This document shows positions 34,012 through 42,707 of a DNA stretch of 47,977 nt, piece by piece. The DNA lies in the NCBI GenBank assembly GCA_034190085.1, contig JAXHTS010000042.1, forward strand, positions 1-47,977, written 5' to 3'. Origin of the DNA: Spirochaetota bacterium. GTDB taxonomy: Bacteria; Spirochaetota; UBA4802; JAFGDQ01. Each line of letters begins with the position of its first letter. Positions within the stretch are counted from its first letter, which is position 1. A program made the position numbers and the translations under genes. The notes below the pieces were generated by a model, which made no database searches, had not been told where the DNA came from, and worked only from the letters and a program-made list of their open reading frames with translations.

Positions 34012-34937
34012 AGGGATTTATTTTTGCCGCTGGCTTTGGAGTGAGGTTAAGGCCTATTACAGAGAATATCCCTAAACCCTTGATTCCGGTTCTCAATCTT
34101 CCATCGATATGTTATTCTGTTTTTTTACTCAAGGAGGCAGGGATAAGGGAGATAATATGCAATCTTCACTATAAAAGCGAGGGGATTATTCACTTCTTTG
34201 AAGAGAATGAATTCTTTGGCATGGATATCAGCTTCTCCATTGAAGAGAATATACTTGGTACTGGAGGCGGATTGAAGAGATGCGAGGATAGGATTGGTGA
34301 TAGTGAGTTTATTATAATAAACAGTGATGTAATAACAGATATAGATATTAAAAGTCTCATTCAATTTCATACAGGACATTTATCTCCAGCTACAATTATG
34401 CTTCACAGAAACGAAAGGGCTGGTGATATTGGAGTGATCGGCGTCAGTGGGAACCATGTTGTAGATTTTAAAGACTATCTGAGAACAGGCATCACCTCTG
34501 ACCTTGTCTATACCGGAGTCGCGGTCCTCTCTCCTGTTATCCTCAAATATCTAAGAAATGATTTTTCAAGTATTGTTTATACAGGCTATATTGATCTTAT
34601 CCGAAATCATTCGATCTGTTATTTTGAGCATAAGGGAATATGGAAGGATATTGGGGGAATGAATTCCTATTGGGAGTCAAACATATGTCTGATGAATGAC
34701 ATCCTTGCCCTGGGGAAGAGGATGTCCGGAGTTCTGAGTCCTGTTCCTGAGATCATATCACCGAGTTCAAGGACAAGCGACACCGCTGTTGTCAGGGATT
34801 CTGTTATCGGAATGAATTCCGTGATCGGGGAGGGCTCCCTTATTGAGAGATCAGTGATATTGCCGAACACTGTTGTTTCAGCTCATGCTGTTATTAGCAA
34901 TTCAATTGTTATAGATGACAGGATAATTGCACAATAG
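34008..34937 (+). CDS. murU: Nucleotidyltransferase, MurU-like
   Basis: In the recycling pathway MurU makes UDP-MurNAc from MurNAc-1-phosphate. The 309-residue protein has the nucleotide-sugar pyrophosphorylase signature AAGFGVRLRPITENIPKPLI, the GTGGG loop, and the metal-site INSDV. Its C-terminal 60 residues form hexapeptide-like repeats (VIGMNSVIGEGSLIERSVIL), which MurU lacks, so mannose- or glucose-1-phosphate transferases are alternatives. Start is a GTG coupled to the kinase stop. Confidence 0.78.
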   Translation: MKGFIFAAGFGVRLRPITENIPKPLIPVLNLPSICYSVFLLKEAGIREIICNLHYKSEGIIHFFEENEFFGMDISFSIEENILGTGGGLKRCEDRIGDSEFIIINSDVITDIDIKSLIQFHTGHLSPATIMLHRNERAGDIGVIGVSGNHVVDFKDYLRTGITSDLVYTGVAVLSPVILKYLRNDFSSIVYTGYIDLIRNHSICYFEHKGIWKDIGGMNSYWESNICLMNDILALGKRMSGVLSPVPEIISPSSRTSDTAVVRDSVIGMNSVIGEGSLIERSVILPNTVVSAHAVISNSIVIDDRIIAQ

Positions 34938-34958
34938 GTTATACATAGGACATCAGAT

Positions 34959-36125
34959 ATGATATTGACCGGGCTTGATAGATTTATTGAGGAAGTTGAC
35001 AATTACAGAAATAGAAGGATTGCACTGATCGTAAACCAGACCTCCGTAACCCGCGATTTTCAATATAGCTGGAATGAGCTTAGAAAGAGGGGAGCGGCCA
35101 TCAGGAGGATCTTTACCCCTGAGCATGGACTCTTTGCCACAGAACAGGATCAGGTCGCAGTCAAAAGCCAGCCGGATATCGACTGTGATATTATAAGCCT
35201 CTACGGCGAATCCTATGATTCTTTGATACCGAATCAGAATCTTTTTCAGGATATTGACCTTGTGATCTTTGATATACAGGATGTGGGCGCTCGTTACTAC
35301 ACCTATGTCAACACAATGGCCCTTGTTATGAAATCGATTGAGAAAAGGGACATTGAAATGTTGATCCTCGACAGGCCCAATCCCATTGGAGGCAACAAGG
35401 TGGAAGGGCCTCTGCTCAATGGGGACTTCAGCTCCTTTGTTGGGATAATTCCTGTTACTGTGCGTCATGGGATGACCCCAGCGGAGCTAGCCCTGTATTA
35501 CAGGGATGCTGAAAGGATAGACATCAACCTTAGCGTTGTGAAGATGCATGGATGGAGGAGAGGGATGCTCTTCTCTGAAACAGGACTGCCCTGGATTCCT
35601 CCATCACCCAATATGCCCACTGAGGATACAGCATATATATATCCGGGTCTCTGCCTCATAGAGGGATTAAACATATCTGAGGGCAGAGGAACCGCCGCTC
35701 CCTTCAAGCTAATTGGCGCCTCCTTCATTGAGCCCTGTGAATTTGCTGAATATCTGAATTCATTGGGAATTGGGGGGGTATATTTTCGTCAGGTATTTTT
35801 CAAACCCTGCTTTAACAAGTATGCTGATGAAGAGGTAGGCGGAGTATTTATTCATATAACCGATGTTGGAAGGCTTAAGCCCTTTGCCACAGGAATAGCA
35901 ATAGTGAAGTCGTTACATGACCTTTACAAAGACCGGGTGGTTTTCCTAAAGGATATATATGAGTTTAACAGCACACATCCGGCTTTTGATCTTCTTTGCG
36001 GCTCTTCATCCATCAGGGAGATGATATTAAATGGATCAGAGATGAGCGAAATAATAGGCTCGTGGAGGGGGGATGAGGATGATTTTTCAGCAATAAAGAG
36101 GGAGTACCATTTATATGAATATTGA
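34959..36125 (+). CDS. namZ: DUF1343 protein, exo-beta-N-acetylmuramidase (NamZ)
   Basis: NamZ removes terminal MurNAc from muropeptide-derived glycans and MurNAc-GlcNAc disaccharides. The 388 residues are full length and carry the family blocks: NQTSVTRDFQYSWNEL, FTPEHGLFATEQDQ with its putative catalytic Glu, FDIQDVGARYYTYVNTM, ILDRPNPIGG and NISEGRGTAAPF. Characterised NamZ enzymes are exported, but here the N-terminus is MILTGLDRFIEEV without a signal peptide, and the upstream frame does not supply one. This predicts cytoplasmic action on imported disaccharide. The stop overlaps the symporter start by 11 bp. Confidence 0.88.
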   Translation: MILTGLDRFIEEVDNYRNRRIALIVNQTSVTRDFQYSWNELRKRGAAIRRIFTPEHGLFATEQDQVAVKSQPDIDCDIISLYGESYDSLIPNQNLFQDIDLVIFDIQDVGARYYTYVNTMALVMKSIEKRDIEMLILDRPNPIGGNKVEGPLLNGDFSSFVGIIPVTVRHGMTPAELALYYRDAERIDINLSVVKMHGWRRGMLFSETGLPWIPPSPNMPTEDTAYIYPGLCLIEGLNISEGRGTAAPFKLIGASFIEPCEFAEYLNSLGIGGVYFRQVFFKPCFNKYADEEVGGVFIHITDVGRLKPFATGIAIVKSLHDLYKDRVVFLKDIYEFNSTHPAFDLLCGSSSIREMILNGSEMSEIIGSWRGDEDDFSAIKREYHLYEY

Positions 36126-37548
36126 TATAGTGATTATTCTAATATATATATTGATAATAAATATAATTGGCATCATGTATTCTGGATCAAGGGATGTGGG
36201 GGATTACTTTTTAGGCAACAGATCAATGCCATGGATCGTTGTCTGCTTTTCAATTGTTGCGACAGAGACCAGCACGCTCACCTTTTTATCGATTCCGGGA
36301 CTTGCCTATGTGAAGGGCATGGGATTTATTCAGGTAGCTTTCGGTTATCTGGCGGGAAGAGTCCTGGTGGCAGCAATCCTTATCCCGAAATATTATGACG
36401 GAGGCTTTGAGACAGTTTATGAATTTCTACAGAGCAGATTCAGCGTCTCTTCAAGACGCGTGGTGGCTATAATTTTTCACATAACAAGGCTTCTTGCGGA
36501 CAGCGTAAGGCTCTTCGCCACTGCCATACCTCTTGCCGCTATCACTGGATGGGACTACTGGATGTCAATACTTGTATTGGGAGGAGCAACATTTATCTAT
36601 ACACTCTATGGCGGACTCAGATCAGTAATTATGGTTGATTCTGTTCAGCTCTTTCTCTACCTATTGTGCGCACTCATAGGCATACATATAATCTCGAATC
36701 ATCTGTCCATGCCTATCCTGTCCATATTTAAAATAATCCCGGACAGCTCATTAAAAATAGTCTATTCCGGACTGGAAAATGGCTTTGCTGGATTATTCAG
36801 TTCCTACAATATTTTTTCTGGCATTATTGGCGGCGCGTTTCTCTCCTTTGCCTCGCATGGCACTGATCATCTAATTGTTCAGAGGGTCTTATCCTGCAGG
36901 GATGAGGCTTCCGCAAAAAAGGCTATGATCTTCAGCGGAATAATCATAATTATGCAATTTTTTATGTTTTTGCTATTCGGTCTCTTTATCAAGGCGCTTC
37001 TGAACAATATGACCTTTGACCGCAGCGATGAGATAATGACGTATTTTATAGTCAATTATCTGCCTGACGGATTGAGGGGAGTTATGCTTGCTGGCATATT
37101 TGCGGCCGCTATGTCAACTCTCAGCTCTTCAATAAATTCGCTATCCTCCTCAACAACAGTTGATATCCTAGGGATTGACAAGAAGGATATGTCTGATTCA
37201 AGGAAGGTTGGCGTCTCCAGGATTATATCTCTTGTCTGGGCAATGACAATTATTGGCATATCCATACTTCTTCAGGATAGCAAAAACCCTCTTGTTGAGG
37301 TCGGTTTGTCCATCGCCTCTGTCACTTATGGCGGAATGATGGGAATATTTATAATGGGAAGGTTTTTTAAGGATTTTCATGATGGGTCTGCCATCGCTGG
37401 AGTTGCGCTGAGCATAGCGATAAATCTTATCATCGCCATTTCAACCAATGTTTTCTGGTTGTGGTATGTTGTCATTGGCTTTGGGGTATCATTTGTTGCT
37501 GCTGTTGTTTTGAATAAAATTGTGATAATGGGTCGTGATCAGAATTGA
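36115..37548 (+). CDS. Sodium:solute symporter, probable cell-wall sugar importer
   Basis: A 477-residue SSS-family integral membrane protein with about 13 hydrophobic segments. The family signature is visible in IFAAAMSTLSSSINSLSSST and in SIVATETSTLTFLSIPG near the N-terminus. The substrate is not readable from sequence. The tight coupling to NamZ (11-bp overlap) and to MurNAc kinase/nucleotidyltransferase genes makes MurNAc, GlcNAc-MurNAc or a related amino sugar the best guess. It ends the operon. Confidence 0.85.
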   Translation: MNIDIVIILIYILIINIIGIMYSGSRDVGDYFLGNRSMPWIVVCFSIVATETSTLTFLSIPGLAYVKGMGFIQVAFGYLAGRVLVAAILIPKYYDGGFETVYEFLQSRFSVSSRRVVAIIFHITRLLADSVRLFATAIPLAAITGWDYWMSILVLGGATFIYTLYGGLRSVIMVDSVQLFLYLLCALIGIHIISNHLSMPILSIFKIIPDSSLKIVYSGLENGFAGLFSSYNIFSGIIGGAFLSFASHGTDHLIVQRVLSCRDEASAKKAMIFSGIIIIMQFFMFLLFGLFIKALLNNMTFDRSDEIMTYFIVNYLPDGLRGVMLAGIFAAAMSTLSSSINSLSSSTTVDILGIDKKDMSDSRKVGVSRIISLVWAMTIIGISILLQDSKNPLVEVGLSIASVTYGGMMGIFIMGRFFKDFHDGSAIAGVALSIAINLIIAISTNVFWLWYVVIGFGVSFVAAVVLNKIVIMGRDQN

Positions 37549-37716
37549 TTAACAACCCTGACATTTGGCTTCAATGCTTAATTATCCTATGGATACTACT
37601 ATCGACTCTATTAGGTAAAAAAATCCCATACTTGTTTATAATCCGAACAAAATTCCGATAAACTCGGCAATCCTTTTTTATTTGACATCATCTGGATGCT
37701 ACACTAAATTGATGAT

Positions 37717-38067
37717 ATGATCCGCGAAGACTACATACAGGAATTAGAGGATTCTCTTCTCGAGACCATTGAGAAGAAGGACCCAAAAATAGCAAGGCGA
37801 TTTGTGCTAGCCCTTGTTGAAAGGCAGGAGCGCGATAGCAAAAACATTCTGCACAGCATTGAGCTTCTGACTCAGCAGATGGCTTCCATGCAGAGAGAGA
37901 TGGATAAGCGATTTGAATCGCTGCAACGGGAGATGGACAAGCGTTTCGAGTCGATGGACAAGCGTTTTGATGCAATGGATAAGCGAATCGGACTATTGAT
38001 GTGGTTTGTGGGTATCATCTTTGTGGCGATGTCTGCATTTATGGCAATCGCTCGATTTATGGGATGA
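37717..38067 (+). CDS. Coiled-coil protein with C-terminal membrane anchor
   Basis: 116 residues: a charged N-terminal helix and a coiled coil with repeated MDKRFES/MQREMDKRFE units (about 55-95). A single transmembrane helix at the end follows (LLMWFVGIIFVAMSAFMAIA). The repeats are encoded by near-identical tandem DNA (37897-37990), so this is a recent internal duplication. Function unknown; similar proteins (DUF1640-like) are widespread. There is no good ribosome site and no operon partner. Confidence 0.7.
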   Translation: MIREDYIQELEDSLLETIEKKDPKIARRFVLALVERQERDSKNILHSIELLTQQMASMQREMDKRFESLQREMDKRFESMDKRFDAMDKRIGLLMWFVGIIFVAMSAFMAIARFMG

Positions 38068-38416
38068 AGAGGAGTGAACATCCTATCCCTTTATCTCTGC
38101 TAATAATTCTACAAAACCAAAATGGTTGATTTTCTCAAGAGGTGTATAACGCTGTGCCGTCTATATGTTTCCCTGCAGGTAGATTTAATCCATCCTTATG
38201 ATCCGTCTCTATCTCATCAAATAGACGTCACTGTTGAAAATCTCCCTCAGTAATCTGCTCACTCCTCTTGTTGAACATCCGGCCTTTCATCAACCGGAGT
38301 ATTTCTTTAAGATAATCATAGTGGCATAGATGCGGCTGAGTTGTGAAGCTGATCAGTAAGCGTAATCCCATTGATGGGGTTGTCGTCGGCGTCGAATGTA
38401 AGAAAAATTTTAACGG
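38068..38416. other. Gap with possible coding remnant on the minus strand
   Basis: No complete gene is seen. The minus strand reads KIFLTFDADDNPINGI in one frame (38316 onward) and YLKEILRLMKGRMF in another (38228 onward). These may be pieces of decayed genes joined to the tandem array at 38417. Confidence 0.35.
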
Positions 38417-38857
38417 TGACCCCTTCGTACAGCCCGACAGCCCCTCCGTACCGTCCGGTGACCCCCTCGTACCGCCCGACATCCCCTCCGTACCGTCCGA
38501 TGACTCCCTCCGTACCGCCCGACATCCCCTCCGTACCGTCCGATGACTCCCTCCGTACAGCCCGACATCCCCTCCGTACCGTCCGATGACTCCCTCCGTA
38601 CCGCCCGACATCCCCTCCGTACCGTCCGATGACTCCCTTCGTACCGTCAGACAAGCCCCTCCGTACCGTCCGACAGCCCCTCCGTACCGTCCGATGACTC
38701 CCTCCGTACCGCCCGACATCCCCTCCGTACCGTCCGGCGACTCCCTTCGTACCGCGCGACAGCCCCTTCGTACCGTCCGATGACTCCCTCCGTACCGTCC
38801 GACAGCCCCTTCGTACTGCCCGACAGCCTCTTCGTACCGTCCGACATCCCCTTCGGA
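38417..38857. repeat. GC-rich 21/22-bp tandem array, about 20 units
   Basis: Units such as ACATCCCCTCCGTACCGTCC (plus G, 21 bp) alternate mostly with ATGACTCCCTCCGTACCGCC (plus CG, 22 bp), a 43-bp dimer. The array is far more GC-rich than its surroundings. Because 43 is not a multiple of three, the three minus-strand frames rotate through the same motifs (GTEG, RYGG, TVRR) and are all open. The resulting ORFs are artefacts. Nature unknown; the 21-bp pitch recalls the array at 3927-4110 though the sequences differ. Confidence 0.88.
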
Positions 38858-38867
38858 ACATCAATTA

Positions 38868-39620
38868 TCACGCTGAGAAACCGAGTGTATCCTCTTCCTT
38901 ATCCCTTTTAGATCTTCTTTTCCTGTTATACTCGCTTGTATACCCCTTGTACCTGGCCTCATCGCGCCAGAAGACATAGAGGCCGAAAGCACGGATCTCG
39001 TCAATAGCGTACCTGAGATGGGTATAGGCCTTGTTCCTGATCTTAATAGACTCGCTGCTATCAGCGCGCTCAACAGTAGTGACCCCCAGCAGGTCTGACA
39101 TCCTGTCAGCCATATCAGCGGCCTTGTCCAGAAGAGTCATATCAAAGTTTATTCTCTCTAAGGGCTCAGGATTATCCTTGCCCAGCACACTCAGATCGTT
39201 CAAGTCCTGAATCATATCCGCGTGTCCATAGCCATGGGCAATGGCATTTACCCTTCCCAAAAGATCGGGCAGCCTTCTATAGGCAAAGCGGAAGCTATGG
39301 AGGAATTCATTCCTCATGTCATAGGCCTGCGGGGAATCCTCAGCCCACCGCTTTTGGGCCTCCTCCTGGCTGAACCTTGATGTAATCCACTTGGACTGAG
39401 CCTCGCGAAGAGCCCCGCACCGCGCAGGGACATCCAGAACGAGTTCCCAATCAAGACCATTTGCCGTTAATTCTTCTTTGTCCTCCTGGCACCAGTGATA
39501 AAGATTTTCAGCCTCCTGGAGAAAAATATCTACTGGAATGTTGCTGGGAGACCTGATTTCATCATCGCCAATAGCCTGAATCTCCTCGATCTTCTGTTTA
39601 TAATCCTCTACATTGCTCAT
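38868..39620 (-). CDS. Hypothetical protein, helix-rich, 250 residues
   Basis: I do not recognise this family. It is acidic at the start and basic at the end (YNRKRRSKRDKEEDTLGFSA), rich in Trp, Arg and Glu, and probably all helical. Notable segments are AENLYHWCQEDKEEL and FRFAYRRLPDLLGRVNAIAH, plus two aromatic clusters near the end (LYVFWRDEARYKGYTSEY). An AGGAGGTAAT ribosome site supports the start. It ends directly at the GC-rich tandem array. The lone position and neighbouring repeats suggest accessory DNA. Confidence 0.7.
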   Translation of the reverse strand: MSNVEDYKQKIEEIQAIGDDEIRSPSNIPVDIFLQEAENLYHWCQEDKEELTANGLDWELVLDVPARCGALREAQSKWITSRFSQEEAQKRWAEDSPQAYDMRNEFLHSFRFAYRRLPDLLGRVNAIAHGYGHADMIQDLNDLSVLGKDNPEPLERINFDMTLLDKAADMADRMSDLLGVTTVERADSSESIKIRNKAYTHLRYAIDEIRAFGLYVFWRDEARYKGYTSEYNRKRRSKRDKEEDTLGFSA

Positions 39621-39688
39621 AATATTACCTCCTTATATATTATTTATAATATCCATTGCCCATAGAATAGGCTATACTACAATAAATC

Positions 39689-39997
39689 ATGAATCTCTGG
39701 ATATTCTATAGCCGACTCCGGGCACATGCCTTTGAGCTGGGGAGGAGAAGTGAACTATTAACGACTTTGACAGATGTCAATCACCTATATGCGCAGGCGC
39801 TGGCTCTGCGAATGGAGGAAGCTCATAATGAAAGAGCGACAGTGTGGAAAGACCTTGCTACCCGCTTATTAAGGGGTTACACTGATTGGAATAGACGTGC
39901 CAGCGCTTTGACAGGCTCAATCCATTGGGATGCGATTATCAGCATCCTATATCCCATTCATAACAAGAAGACGCCCTTAATATTGCATAAAGTATAA
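39689..39997 (+). CDS. Small hypothetical protein
   Basis: A 102-codon ORF starting 69 bp from the divergent 250-residue gene. Composition looks coding (FELGRRSELLTTLTDVNHLY, then ALRMEEAHNERATVWKDLAT). No good ribosome site and no recognised family. Could be a real accessory protein or chance. Confidence 0.35.
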   Translation: MNLWIFYSRLRAHAFELGRRSELLTTLTDVNHLYAQALALRMEEAHNERATVWKDLATRLLRGYTDWNRRASALTGSIHWDAIISILYPIHNKKTPLILHKV

Positions 39998-40178
39998 TTT
40001 GCAGAGGCAAATGTATTGAAGATATTGCGCTGTTATCAATAGCATTTTATTATTGCGCCTGGAGGATAATGCCAGTAACTTCAGAGGAATTCATTAAGGC
40101 CTTGGGTAAAACTATGCCTAAAATCAGATAAATTGACAAATCGCTTTAATAGAATAAGCAGGATGCGTCAATTTTAGC

Positions 40179-40337
40179 CTAGGCATAAGCGTCAATATTA
40201 TTCCCCTTGGTTTCCCTAGGGGGCTCTGCTCTCTCTTCGCTTGTCTCTTCAATATTGACAGATTTGTTAGAGATCTCTGGATTTACTGTGAATTCCTTTG
40301 GAATAACGTCCACTCCGCTTATATTTTGTATATCCAT
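40179..40337 (-). CDS. 52-residue acidic small protein
   Basis: An ORF too short for usual gene calling: it starts MDIQNISGVDVIPKEFTVNP and ends TKGNNIDAYA. GTGAGG lies five bases before the ATG. The MxIQNxS start and NNID-containing end resemble short putative motility proteins (YjfB-like) in length and style. This is a pattern impression, not a firm match. The rest is a Glu/Ser/Asn-rich, probably disordered middle. It stands alone between gene-free stretches. Confidence 0.55.
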   Translation of the reverse strand: MDIQNISGVDVIPKEFTVNPEISNKSVNIEETSEERAEPPRETKGNNIDAYA

Positions 40338-41037
40338 ATAACCTCACTTTGTAATTTATCGTATAAATATACTCATATACAATGAATAAATCAAGTAAAA
40401 TATATGATTACGGATCTAAATGTAAAGGGGCCTACTCTAATTTTTAGGGCAGAAAAATCAGACAGGATGACAGGATTTAAAGGGATATAAATCCAGTTAA
40501 TCTAATTTTTTAAAGATTATTGCCAATATAGTTATAAAAGTTGATAAATACAGGGTAAAATTTCGTATTACAGGACATTAAAGAACAATCCCTGTTATCC
40601 TGTCCAAAATTTTTTTTCCTGCTTGAGAAAAGTGCCCTAATAATAAATTTGCGCCCCCATAAATATCCCATTAAGAAACAACTTTTTGCTTGATTTTTCT
40701 TGCCATTTCTTTTTGGCTGTTTGTGCACACCCTGTAATGTAAGGGAATGCAATCAGCCAAGATAAATCAGCACACATCCTATAATTGATTATATTATTAA
40801 GGCTAAAAATAACAATCATATCAGGGTTTTATCAAACAAGAGTAGGATGACGATCTTCACCAGCAACCTTAGTGAGCATGATTGCATGCAATGCGCTTGG
40901 CTCTAATGCTTAGTATCAAGAATAAAGCGCTGATAAAGCAAGGAATCGATTTAAATTCTATTATTCCTTATGGAAGTAAAAATTGAGCTATTGTTAATTA
41001 TTGTTCATTTTATTTCCTGAAAAACAGGTAGAATGAG
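40338..41037. other. Gene-free interval with an inverted CAGGAT repeat
   Basis: About 700 bp without a credible gene. GACAGGATGACAGGATT at 40461-40477 recurs inverted at 40587-40604 (one substitution and one extra base), so the 110 bp between could fold back. CAGGAT-type repeats are common dispersed elements. Confidence 0.5.
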
Positions 41038-41054
41038 TTGAGGTTGGTTAAAAT

Positions 41055-41100
41055 GTCATTCCCCTGTATTCACAGGGGCAAGCTCTGCGAAAGCGGGATT
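41055..41100. repeat. Dispersed repeat fragment with CCCCTG/CAGGGG hairpin
   Basis: GTCATTCCCCTG, CACAGGGGCAAGCTCTGC and GAAAGCGGGATT form a composite like widespread TCATTCCCG...CGGGA repeats. Part of it (GGGGCAAGCTCTGC) equals the core of the 21-bp tandem array at 3927-4110. Confidence 0.5.
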
Positions 41101-41298
41101 TTACATGTTTACAAAACCCTTTTAATAATTGCTTTAAATTACGGCATCCCCCTGCGCTACAGTTTTGACACACCCAACTCATCCCCTTTGTACATTTTTT
41201 ATCTAATAGTGTTTATGAAAGAATATAAAGGAGTGGTTATTTTTAATGTTTATTATTTTAAATATTTAAAATTAATGGGAAACAGGGGAGGAATAAGT

Positions 41299-42477
41299 AT
41301 GAAAGAATGCGTTATTATTGATGGAGTTAGATCCCCCAATTGCCGTGCTCATGCAGAAAAGGGATGGTTCAGAAATATTAAACCAGATGTAATTCTAACT
41401 AAGGTTTATGAAGCCCTCTTTGAAAGGAATCCAAAGGTGAATCCTGAGGATATTGAGGCGGTTTTTTGTGGGACATCAAATCAATCCGGCGCAACTAACA
41501 ACATCAGCAGATTTGCATGGCTGGCAGGCGGATTTCCTGAAACAGTTGCCACAAATGGCATTAGCTCGAATTGCCCATCTGGGATGTCCGCAGCTGAACA
41601 TGCAGCCAGAGCTATTATGTGTAATGAGGGTGATATATATATCGTTTCCGGCGTTGAGGATATGCTGCATGTGCCTATGGGAAATGCAATGGAAATTCCC
41701 GAGAGATTGTTTAAGAGGTATGATTCTTCAGAGGTGCCAATGGGGCCTACAGCGGAGAAGGTGGCATCACAATATAACATAGAGAGAAAAGAAATGGAAA
41801 CCATGGCACTCTGGAGTCATAAAAAGGCGGCAGAAGCCACAAAGACAAATAAGTTTAGGAATGAGATCGTTCCAATGGATGGCGAAGAGGTTGATGGCAC
41901 AAGATTTATTGTTGATAGAGATCAATGGATAAGAGAAGATATATCCATGGAAAAAATGGCAGGGATGAATCCTGCATTCAAAGTGGACGGCATTGTTACT
42001 GCTGCTACATCTTCCCCCCTTACAACAGGCGCTTGCGCATTGCTCTTCATGAACAGGGACAAGGCTGATGAATTGGGATTGGATTATCACTTAAAGTATT
42101 CAGGCGGCGCTATGGCGGGCAATGATCCAACTGTAATGGGTATTGGCCCAATATATGCTGTAAGAAAACTTCTCAAAAGAACTGGACTCACAGTTAAGGA
42201 TATAAATGTATGGGAGGTAAATGAGGCCTTTGCAAGCCAAACCTTAGCTGTGCTCAGAGAGCTGGGTATTGCTGAGAATGCGCCTTTTGAAAACGTAAAC
42301 ATATGGGGCGGCGCCCTTGCGCTAGGTCACCCCTTAGGGGAATCAGGCGCAAGGGTTATTGTGACACTGAATAATATCATGAAAACTGACCGTAAGGATG
42401 CAAAATATGGCATAGCTACCCTTTGCGGGGGGTTCGGGAATGCCAATGCAACCCTCTGGCAAAATGTGCACAAGTAG
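41299..42477 (+). CDS. Acetyl-CoA acetyltransferase (thiolase)
   Basis: A thiolase-fold enzyme joining or cleaving acyl-CoA at the beta-keto position. The 392 residues from the chosen ATG match the family size. The nucleophile C92 in SSNCPSGMSAAEHA, the GHPLGESGARV histidine and the catalytic cysteine in LCGGFGNAN are all present. The ribosome site GGGGAGGAA six bases upstream supports this start; an in-frame extension to 41038 is not supported. Direction (biosynthetic or degradative) cannot be told; no 3-hydroxyacyl-CoA dehydrogenase is adjacent. Confidence 0.93.
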   Translation: MKECVIIDGVRSPNCRAHAEKGWFRNIKPDVILTKVYEALFERNPKVNPEDIEAVFCGTSNQSGATNNISRFAWLAGGFPETVATNGISSNCPSGMSAAEHAARAIMCNEGDIYIVSGVEDMLHVPMGNAMEIPERLFKRYDSSEVPMGPTAEKVASQYNIERKEMETMALWSHKKAAEATKTNKFRNEIVPMDGEEVDGTRFIVDRDQWIREDISMEKMAGMNPAFKVDGIVTAATSSPLTTGACALLFMNRDKADELGLDYHLKYSGGAMAGNDPTVMGIGPIYAVRKLLKRTGLTVKDINVWEVNEAFASQTLAVLRELGIAENAPFENVNIWGGALALGHPLGESGARVIVTLNNIMKTDRKDAKYGIATLCGGFGNANATLWQNVHK

Positions 42478-42707
42478 GAAGGTTTTGCTGCCCATAGCAA
42501 TATTTACTTCTGCTTCCATTCACAACAATGGCGGGTCAAATTCACATTTATGAAGATCCCTTCGCGCTATTCGCAATGCGCTGCAGATAGCTATCAGATG
42601 GTTTCTCTGTGCCTGGCGCTTCACAGCAATCGGATGCGGTTAACTTGATTTACCCCTTGCTTTGTTCCTGATCCACATCATATTATTCATAGAAGGAGAA
42701 AAAAGTA

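Noticed and set aside
38228-38871. Long minus-strand ORFs with RYGG/TVRR/GTEG motifs
   Set aside because: All three frames are open because of the 43-bp dimer; none has independent support.
40510-40819. Two overlapping minus-strand ORFs of 60-80 codons
   Set aside because: They lie between CAGGAT inverted repeats, lack ribosome sites and look non-coding.
41038-41298. N-terminal extension of the thiolase by 87 codons
   Set aside because: The extension crosses a dispersed repeat and is hydrophobic and unlike thiolases; the internal ATG has a strong ribosome site.
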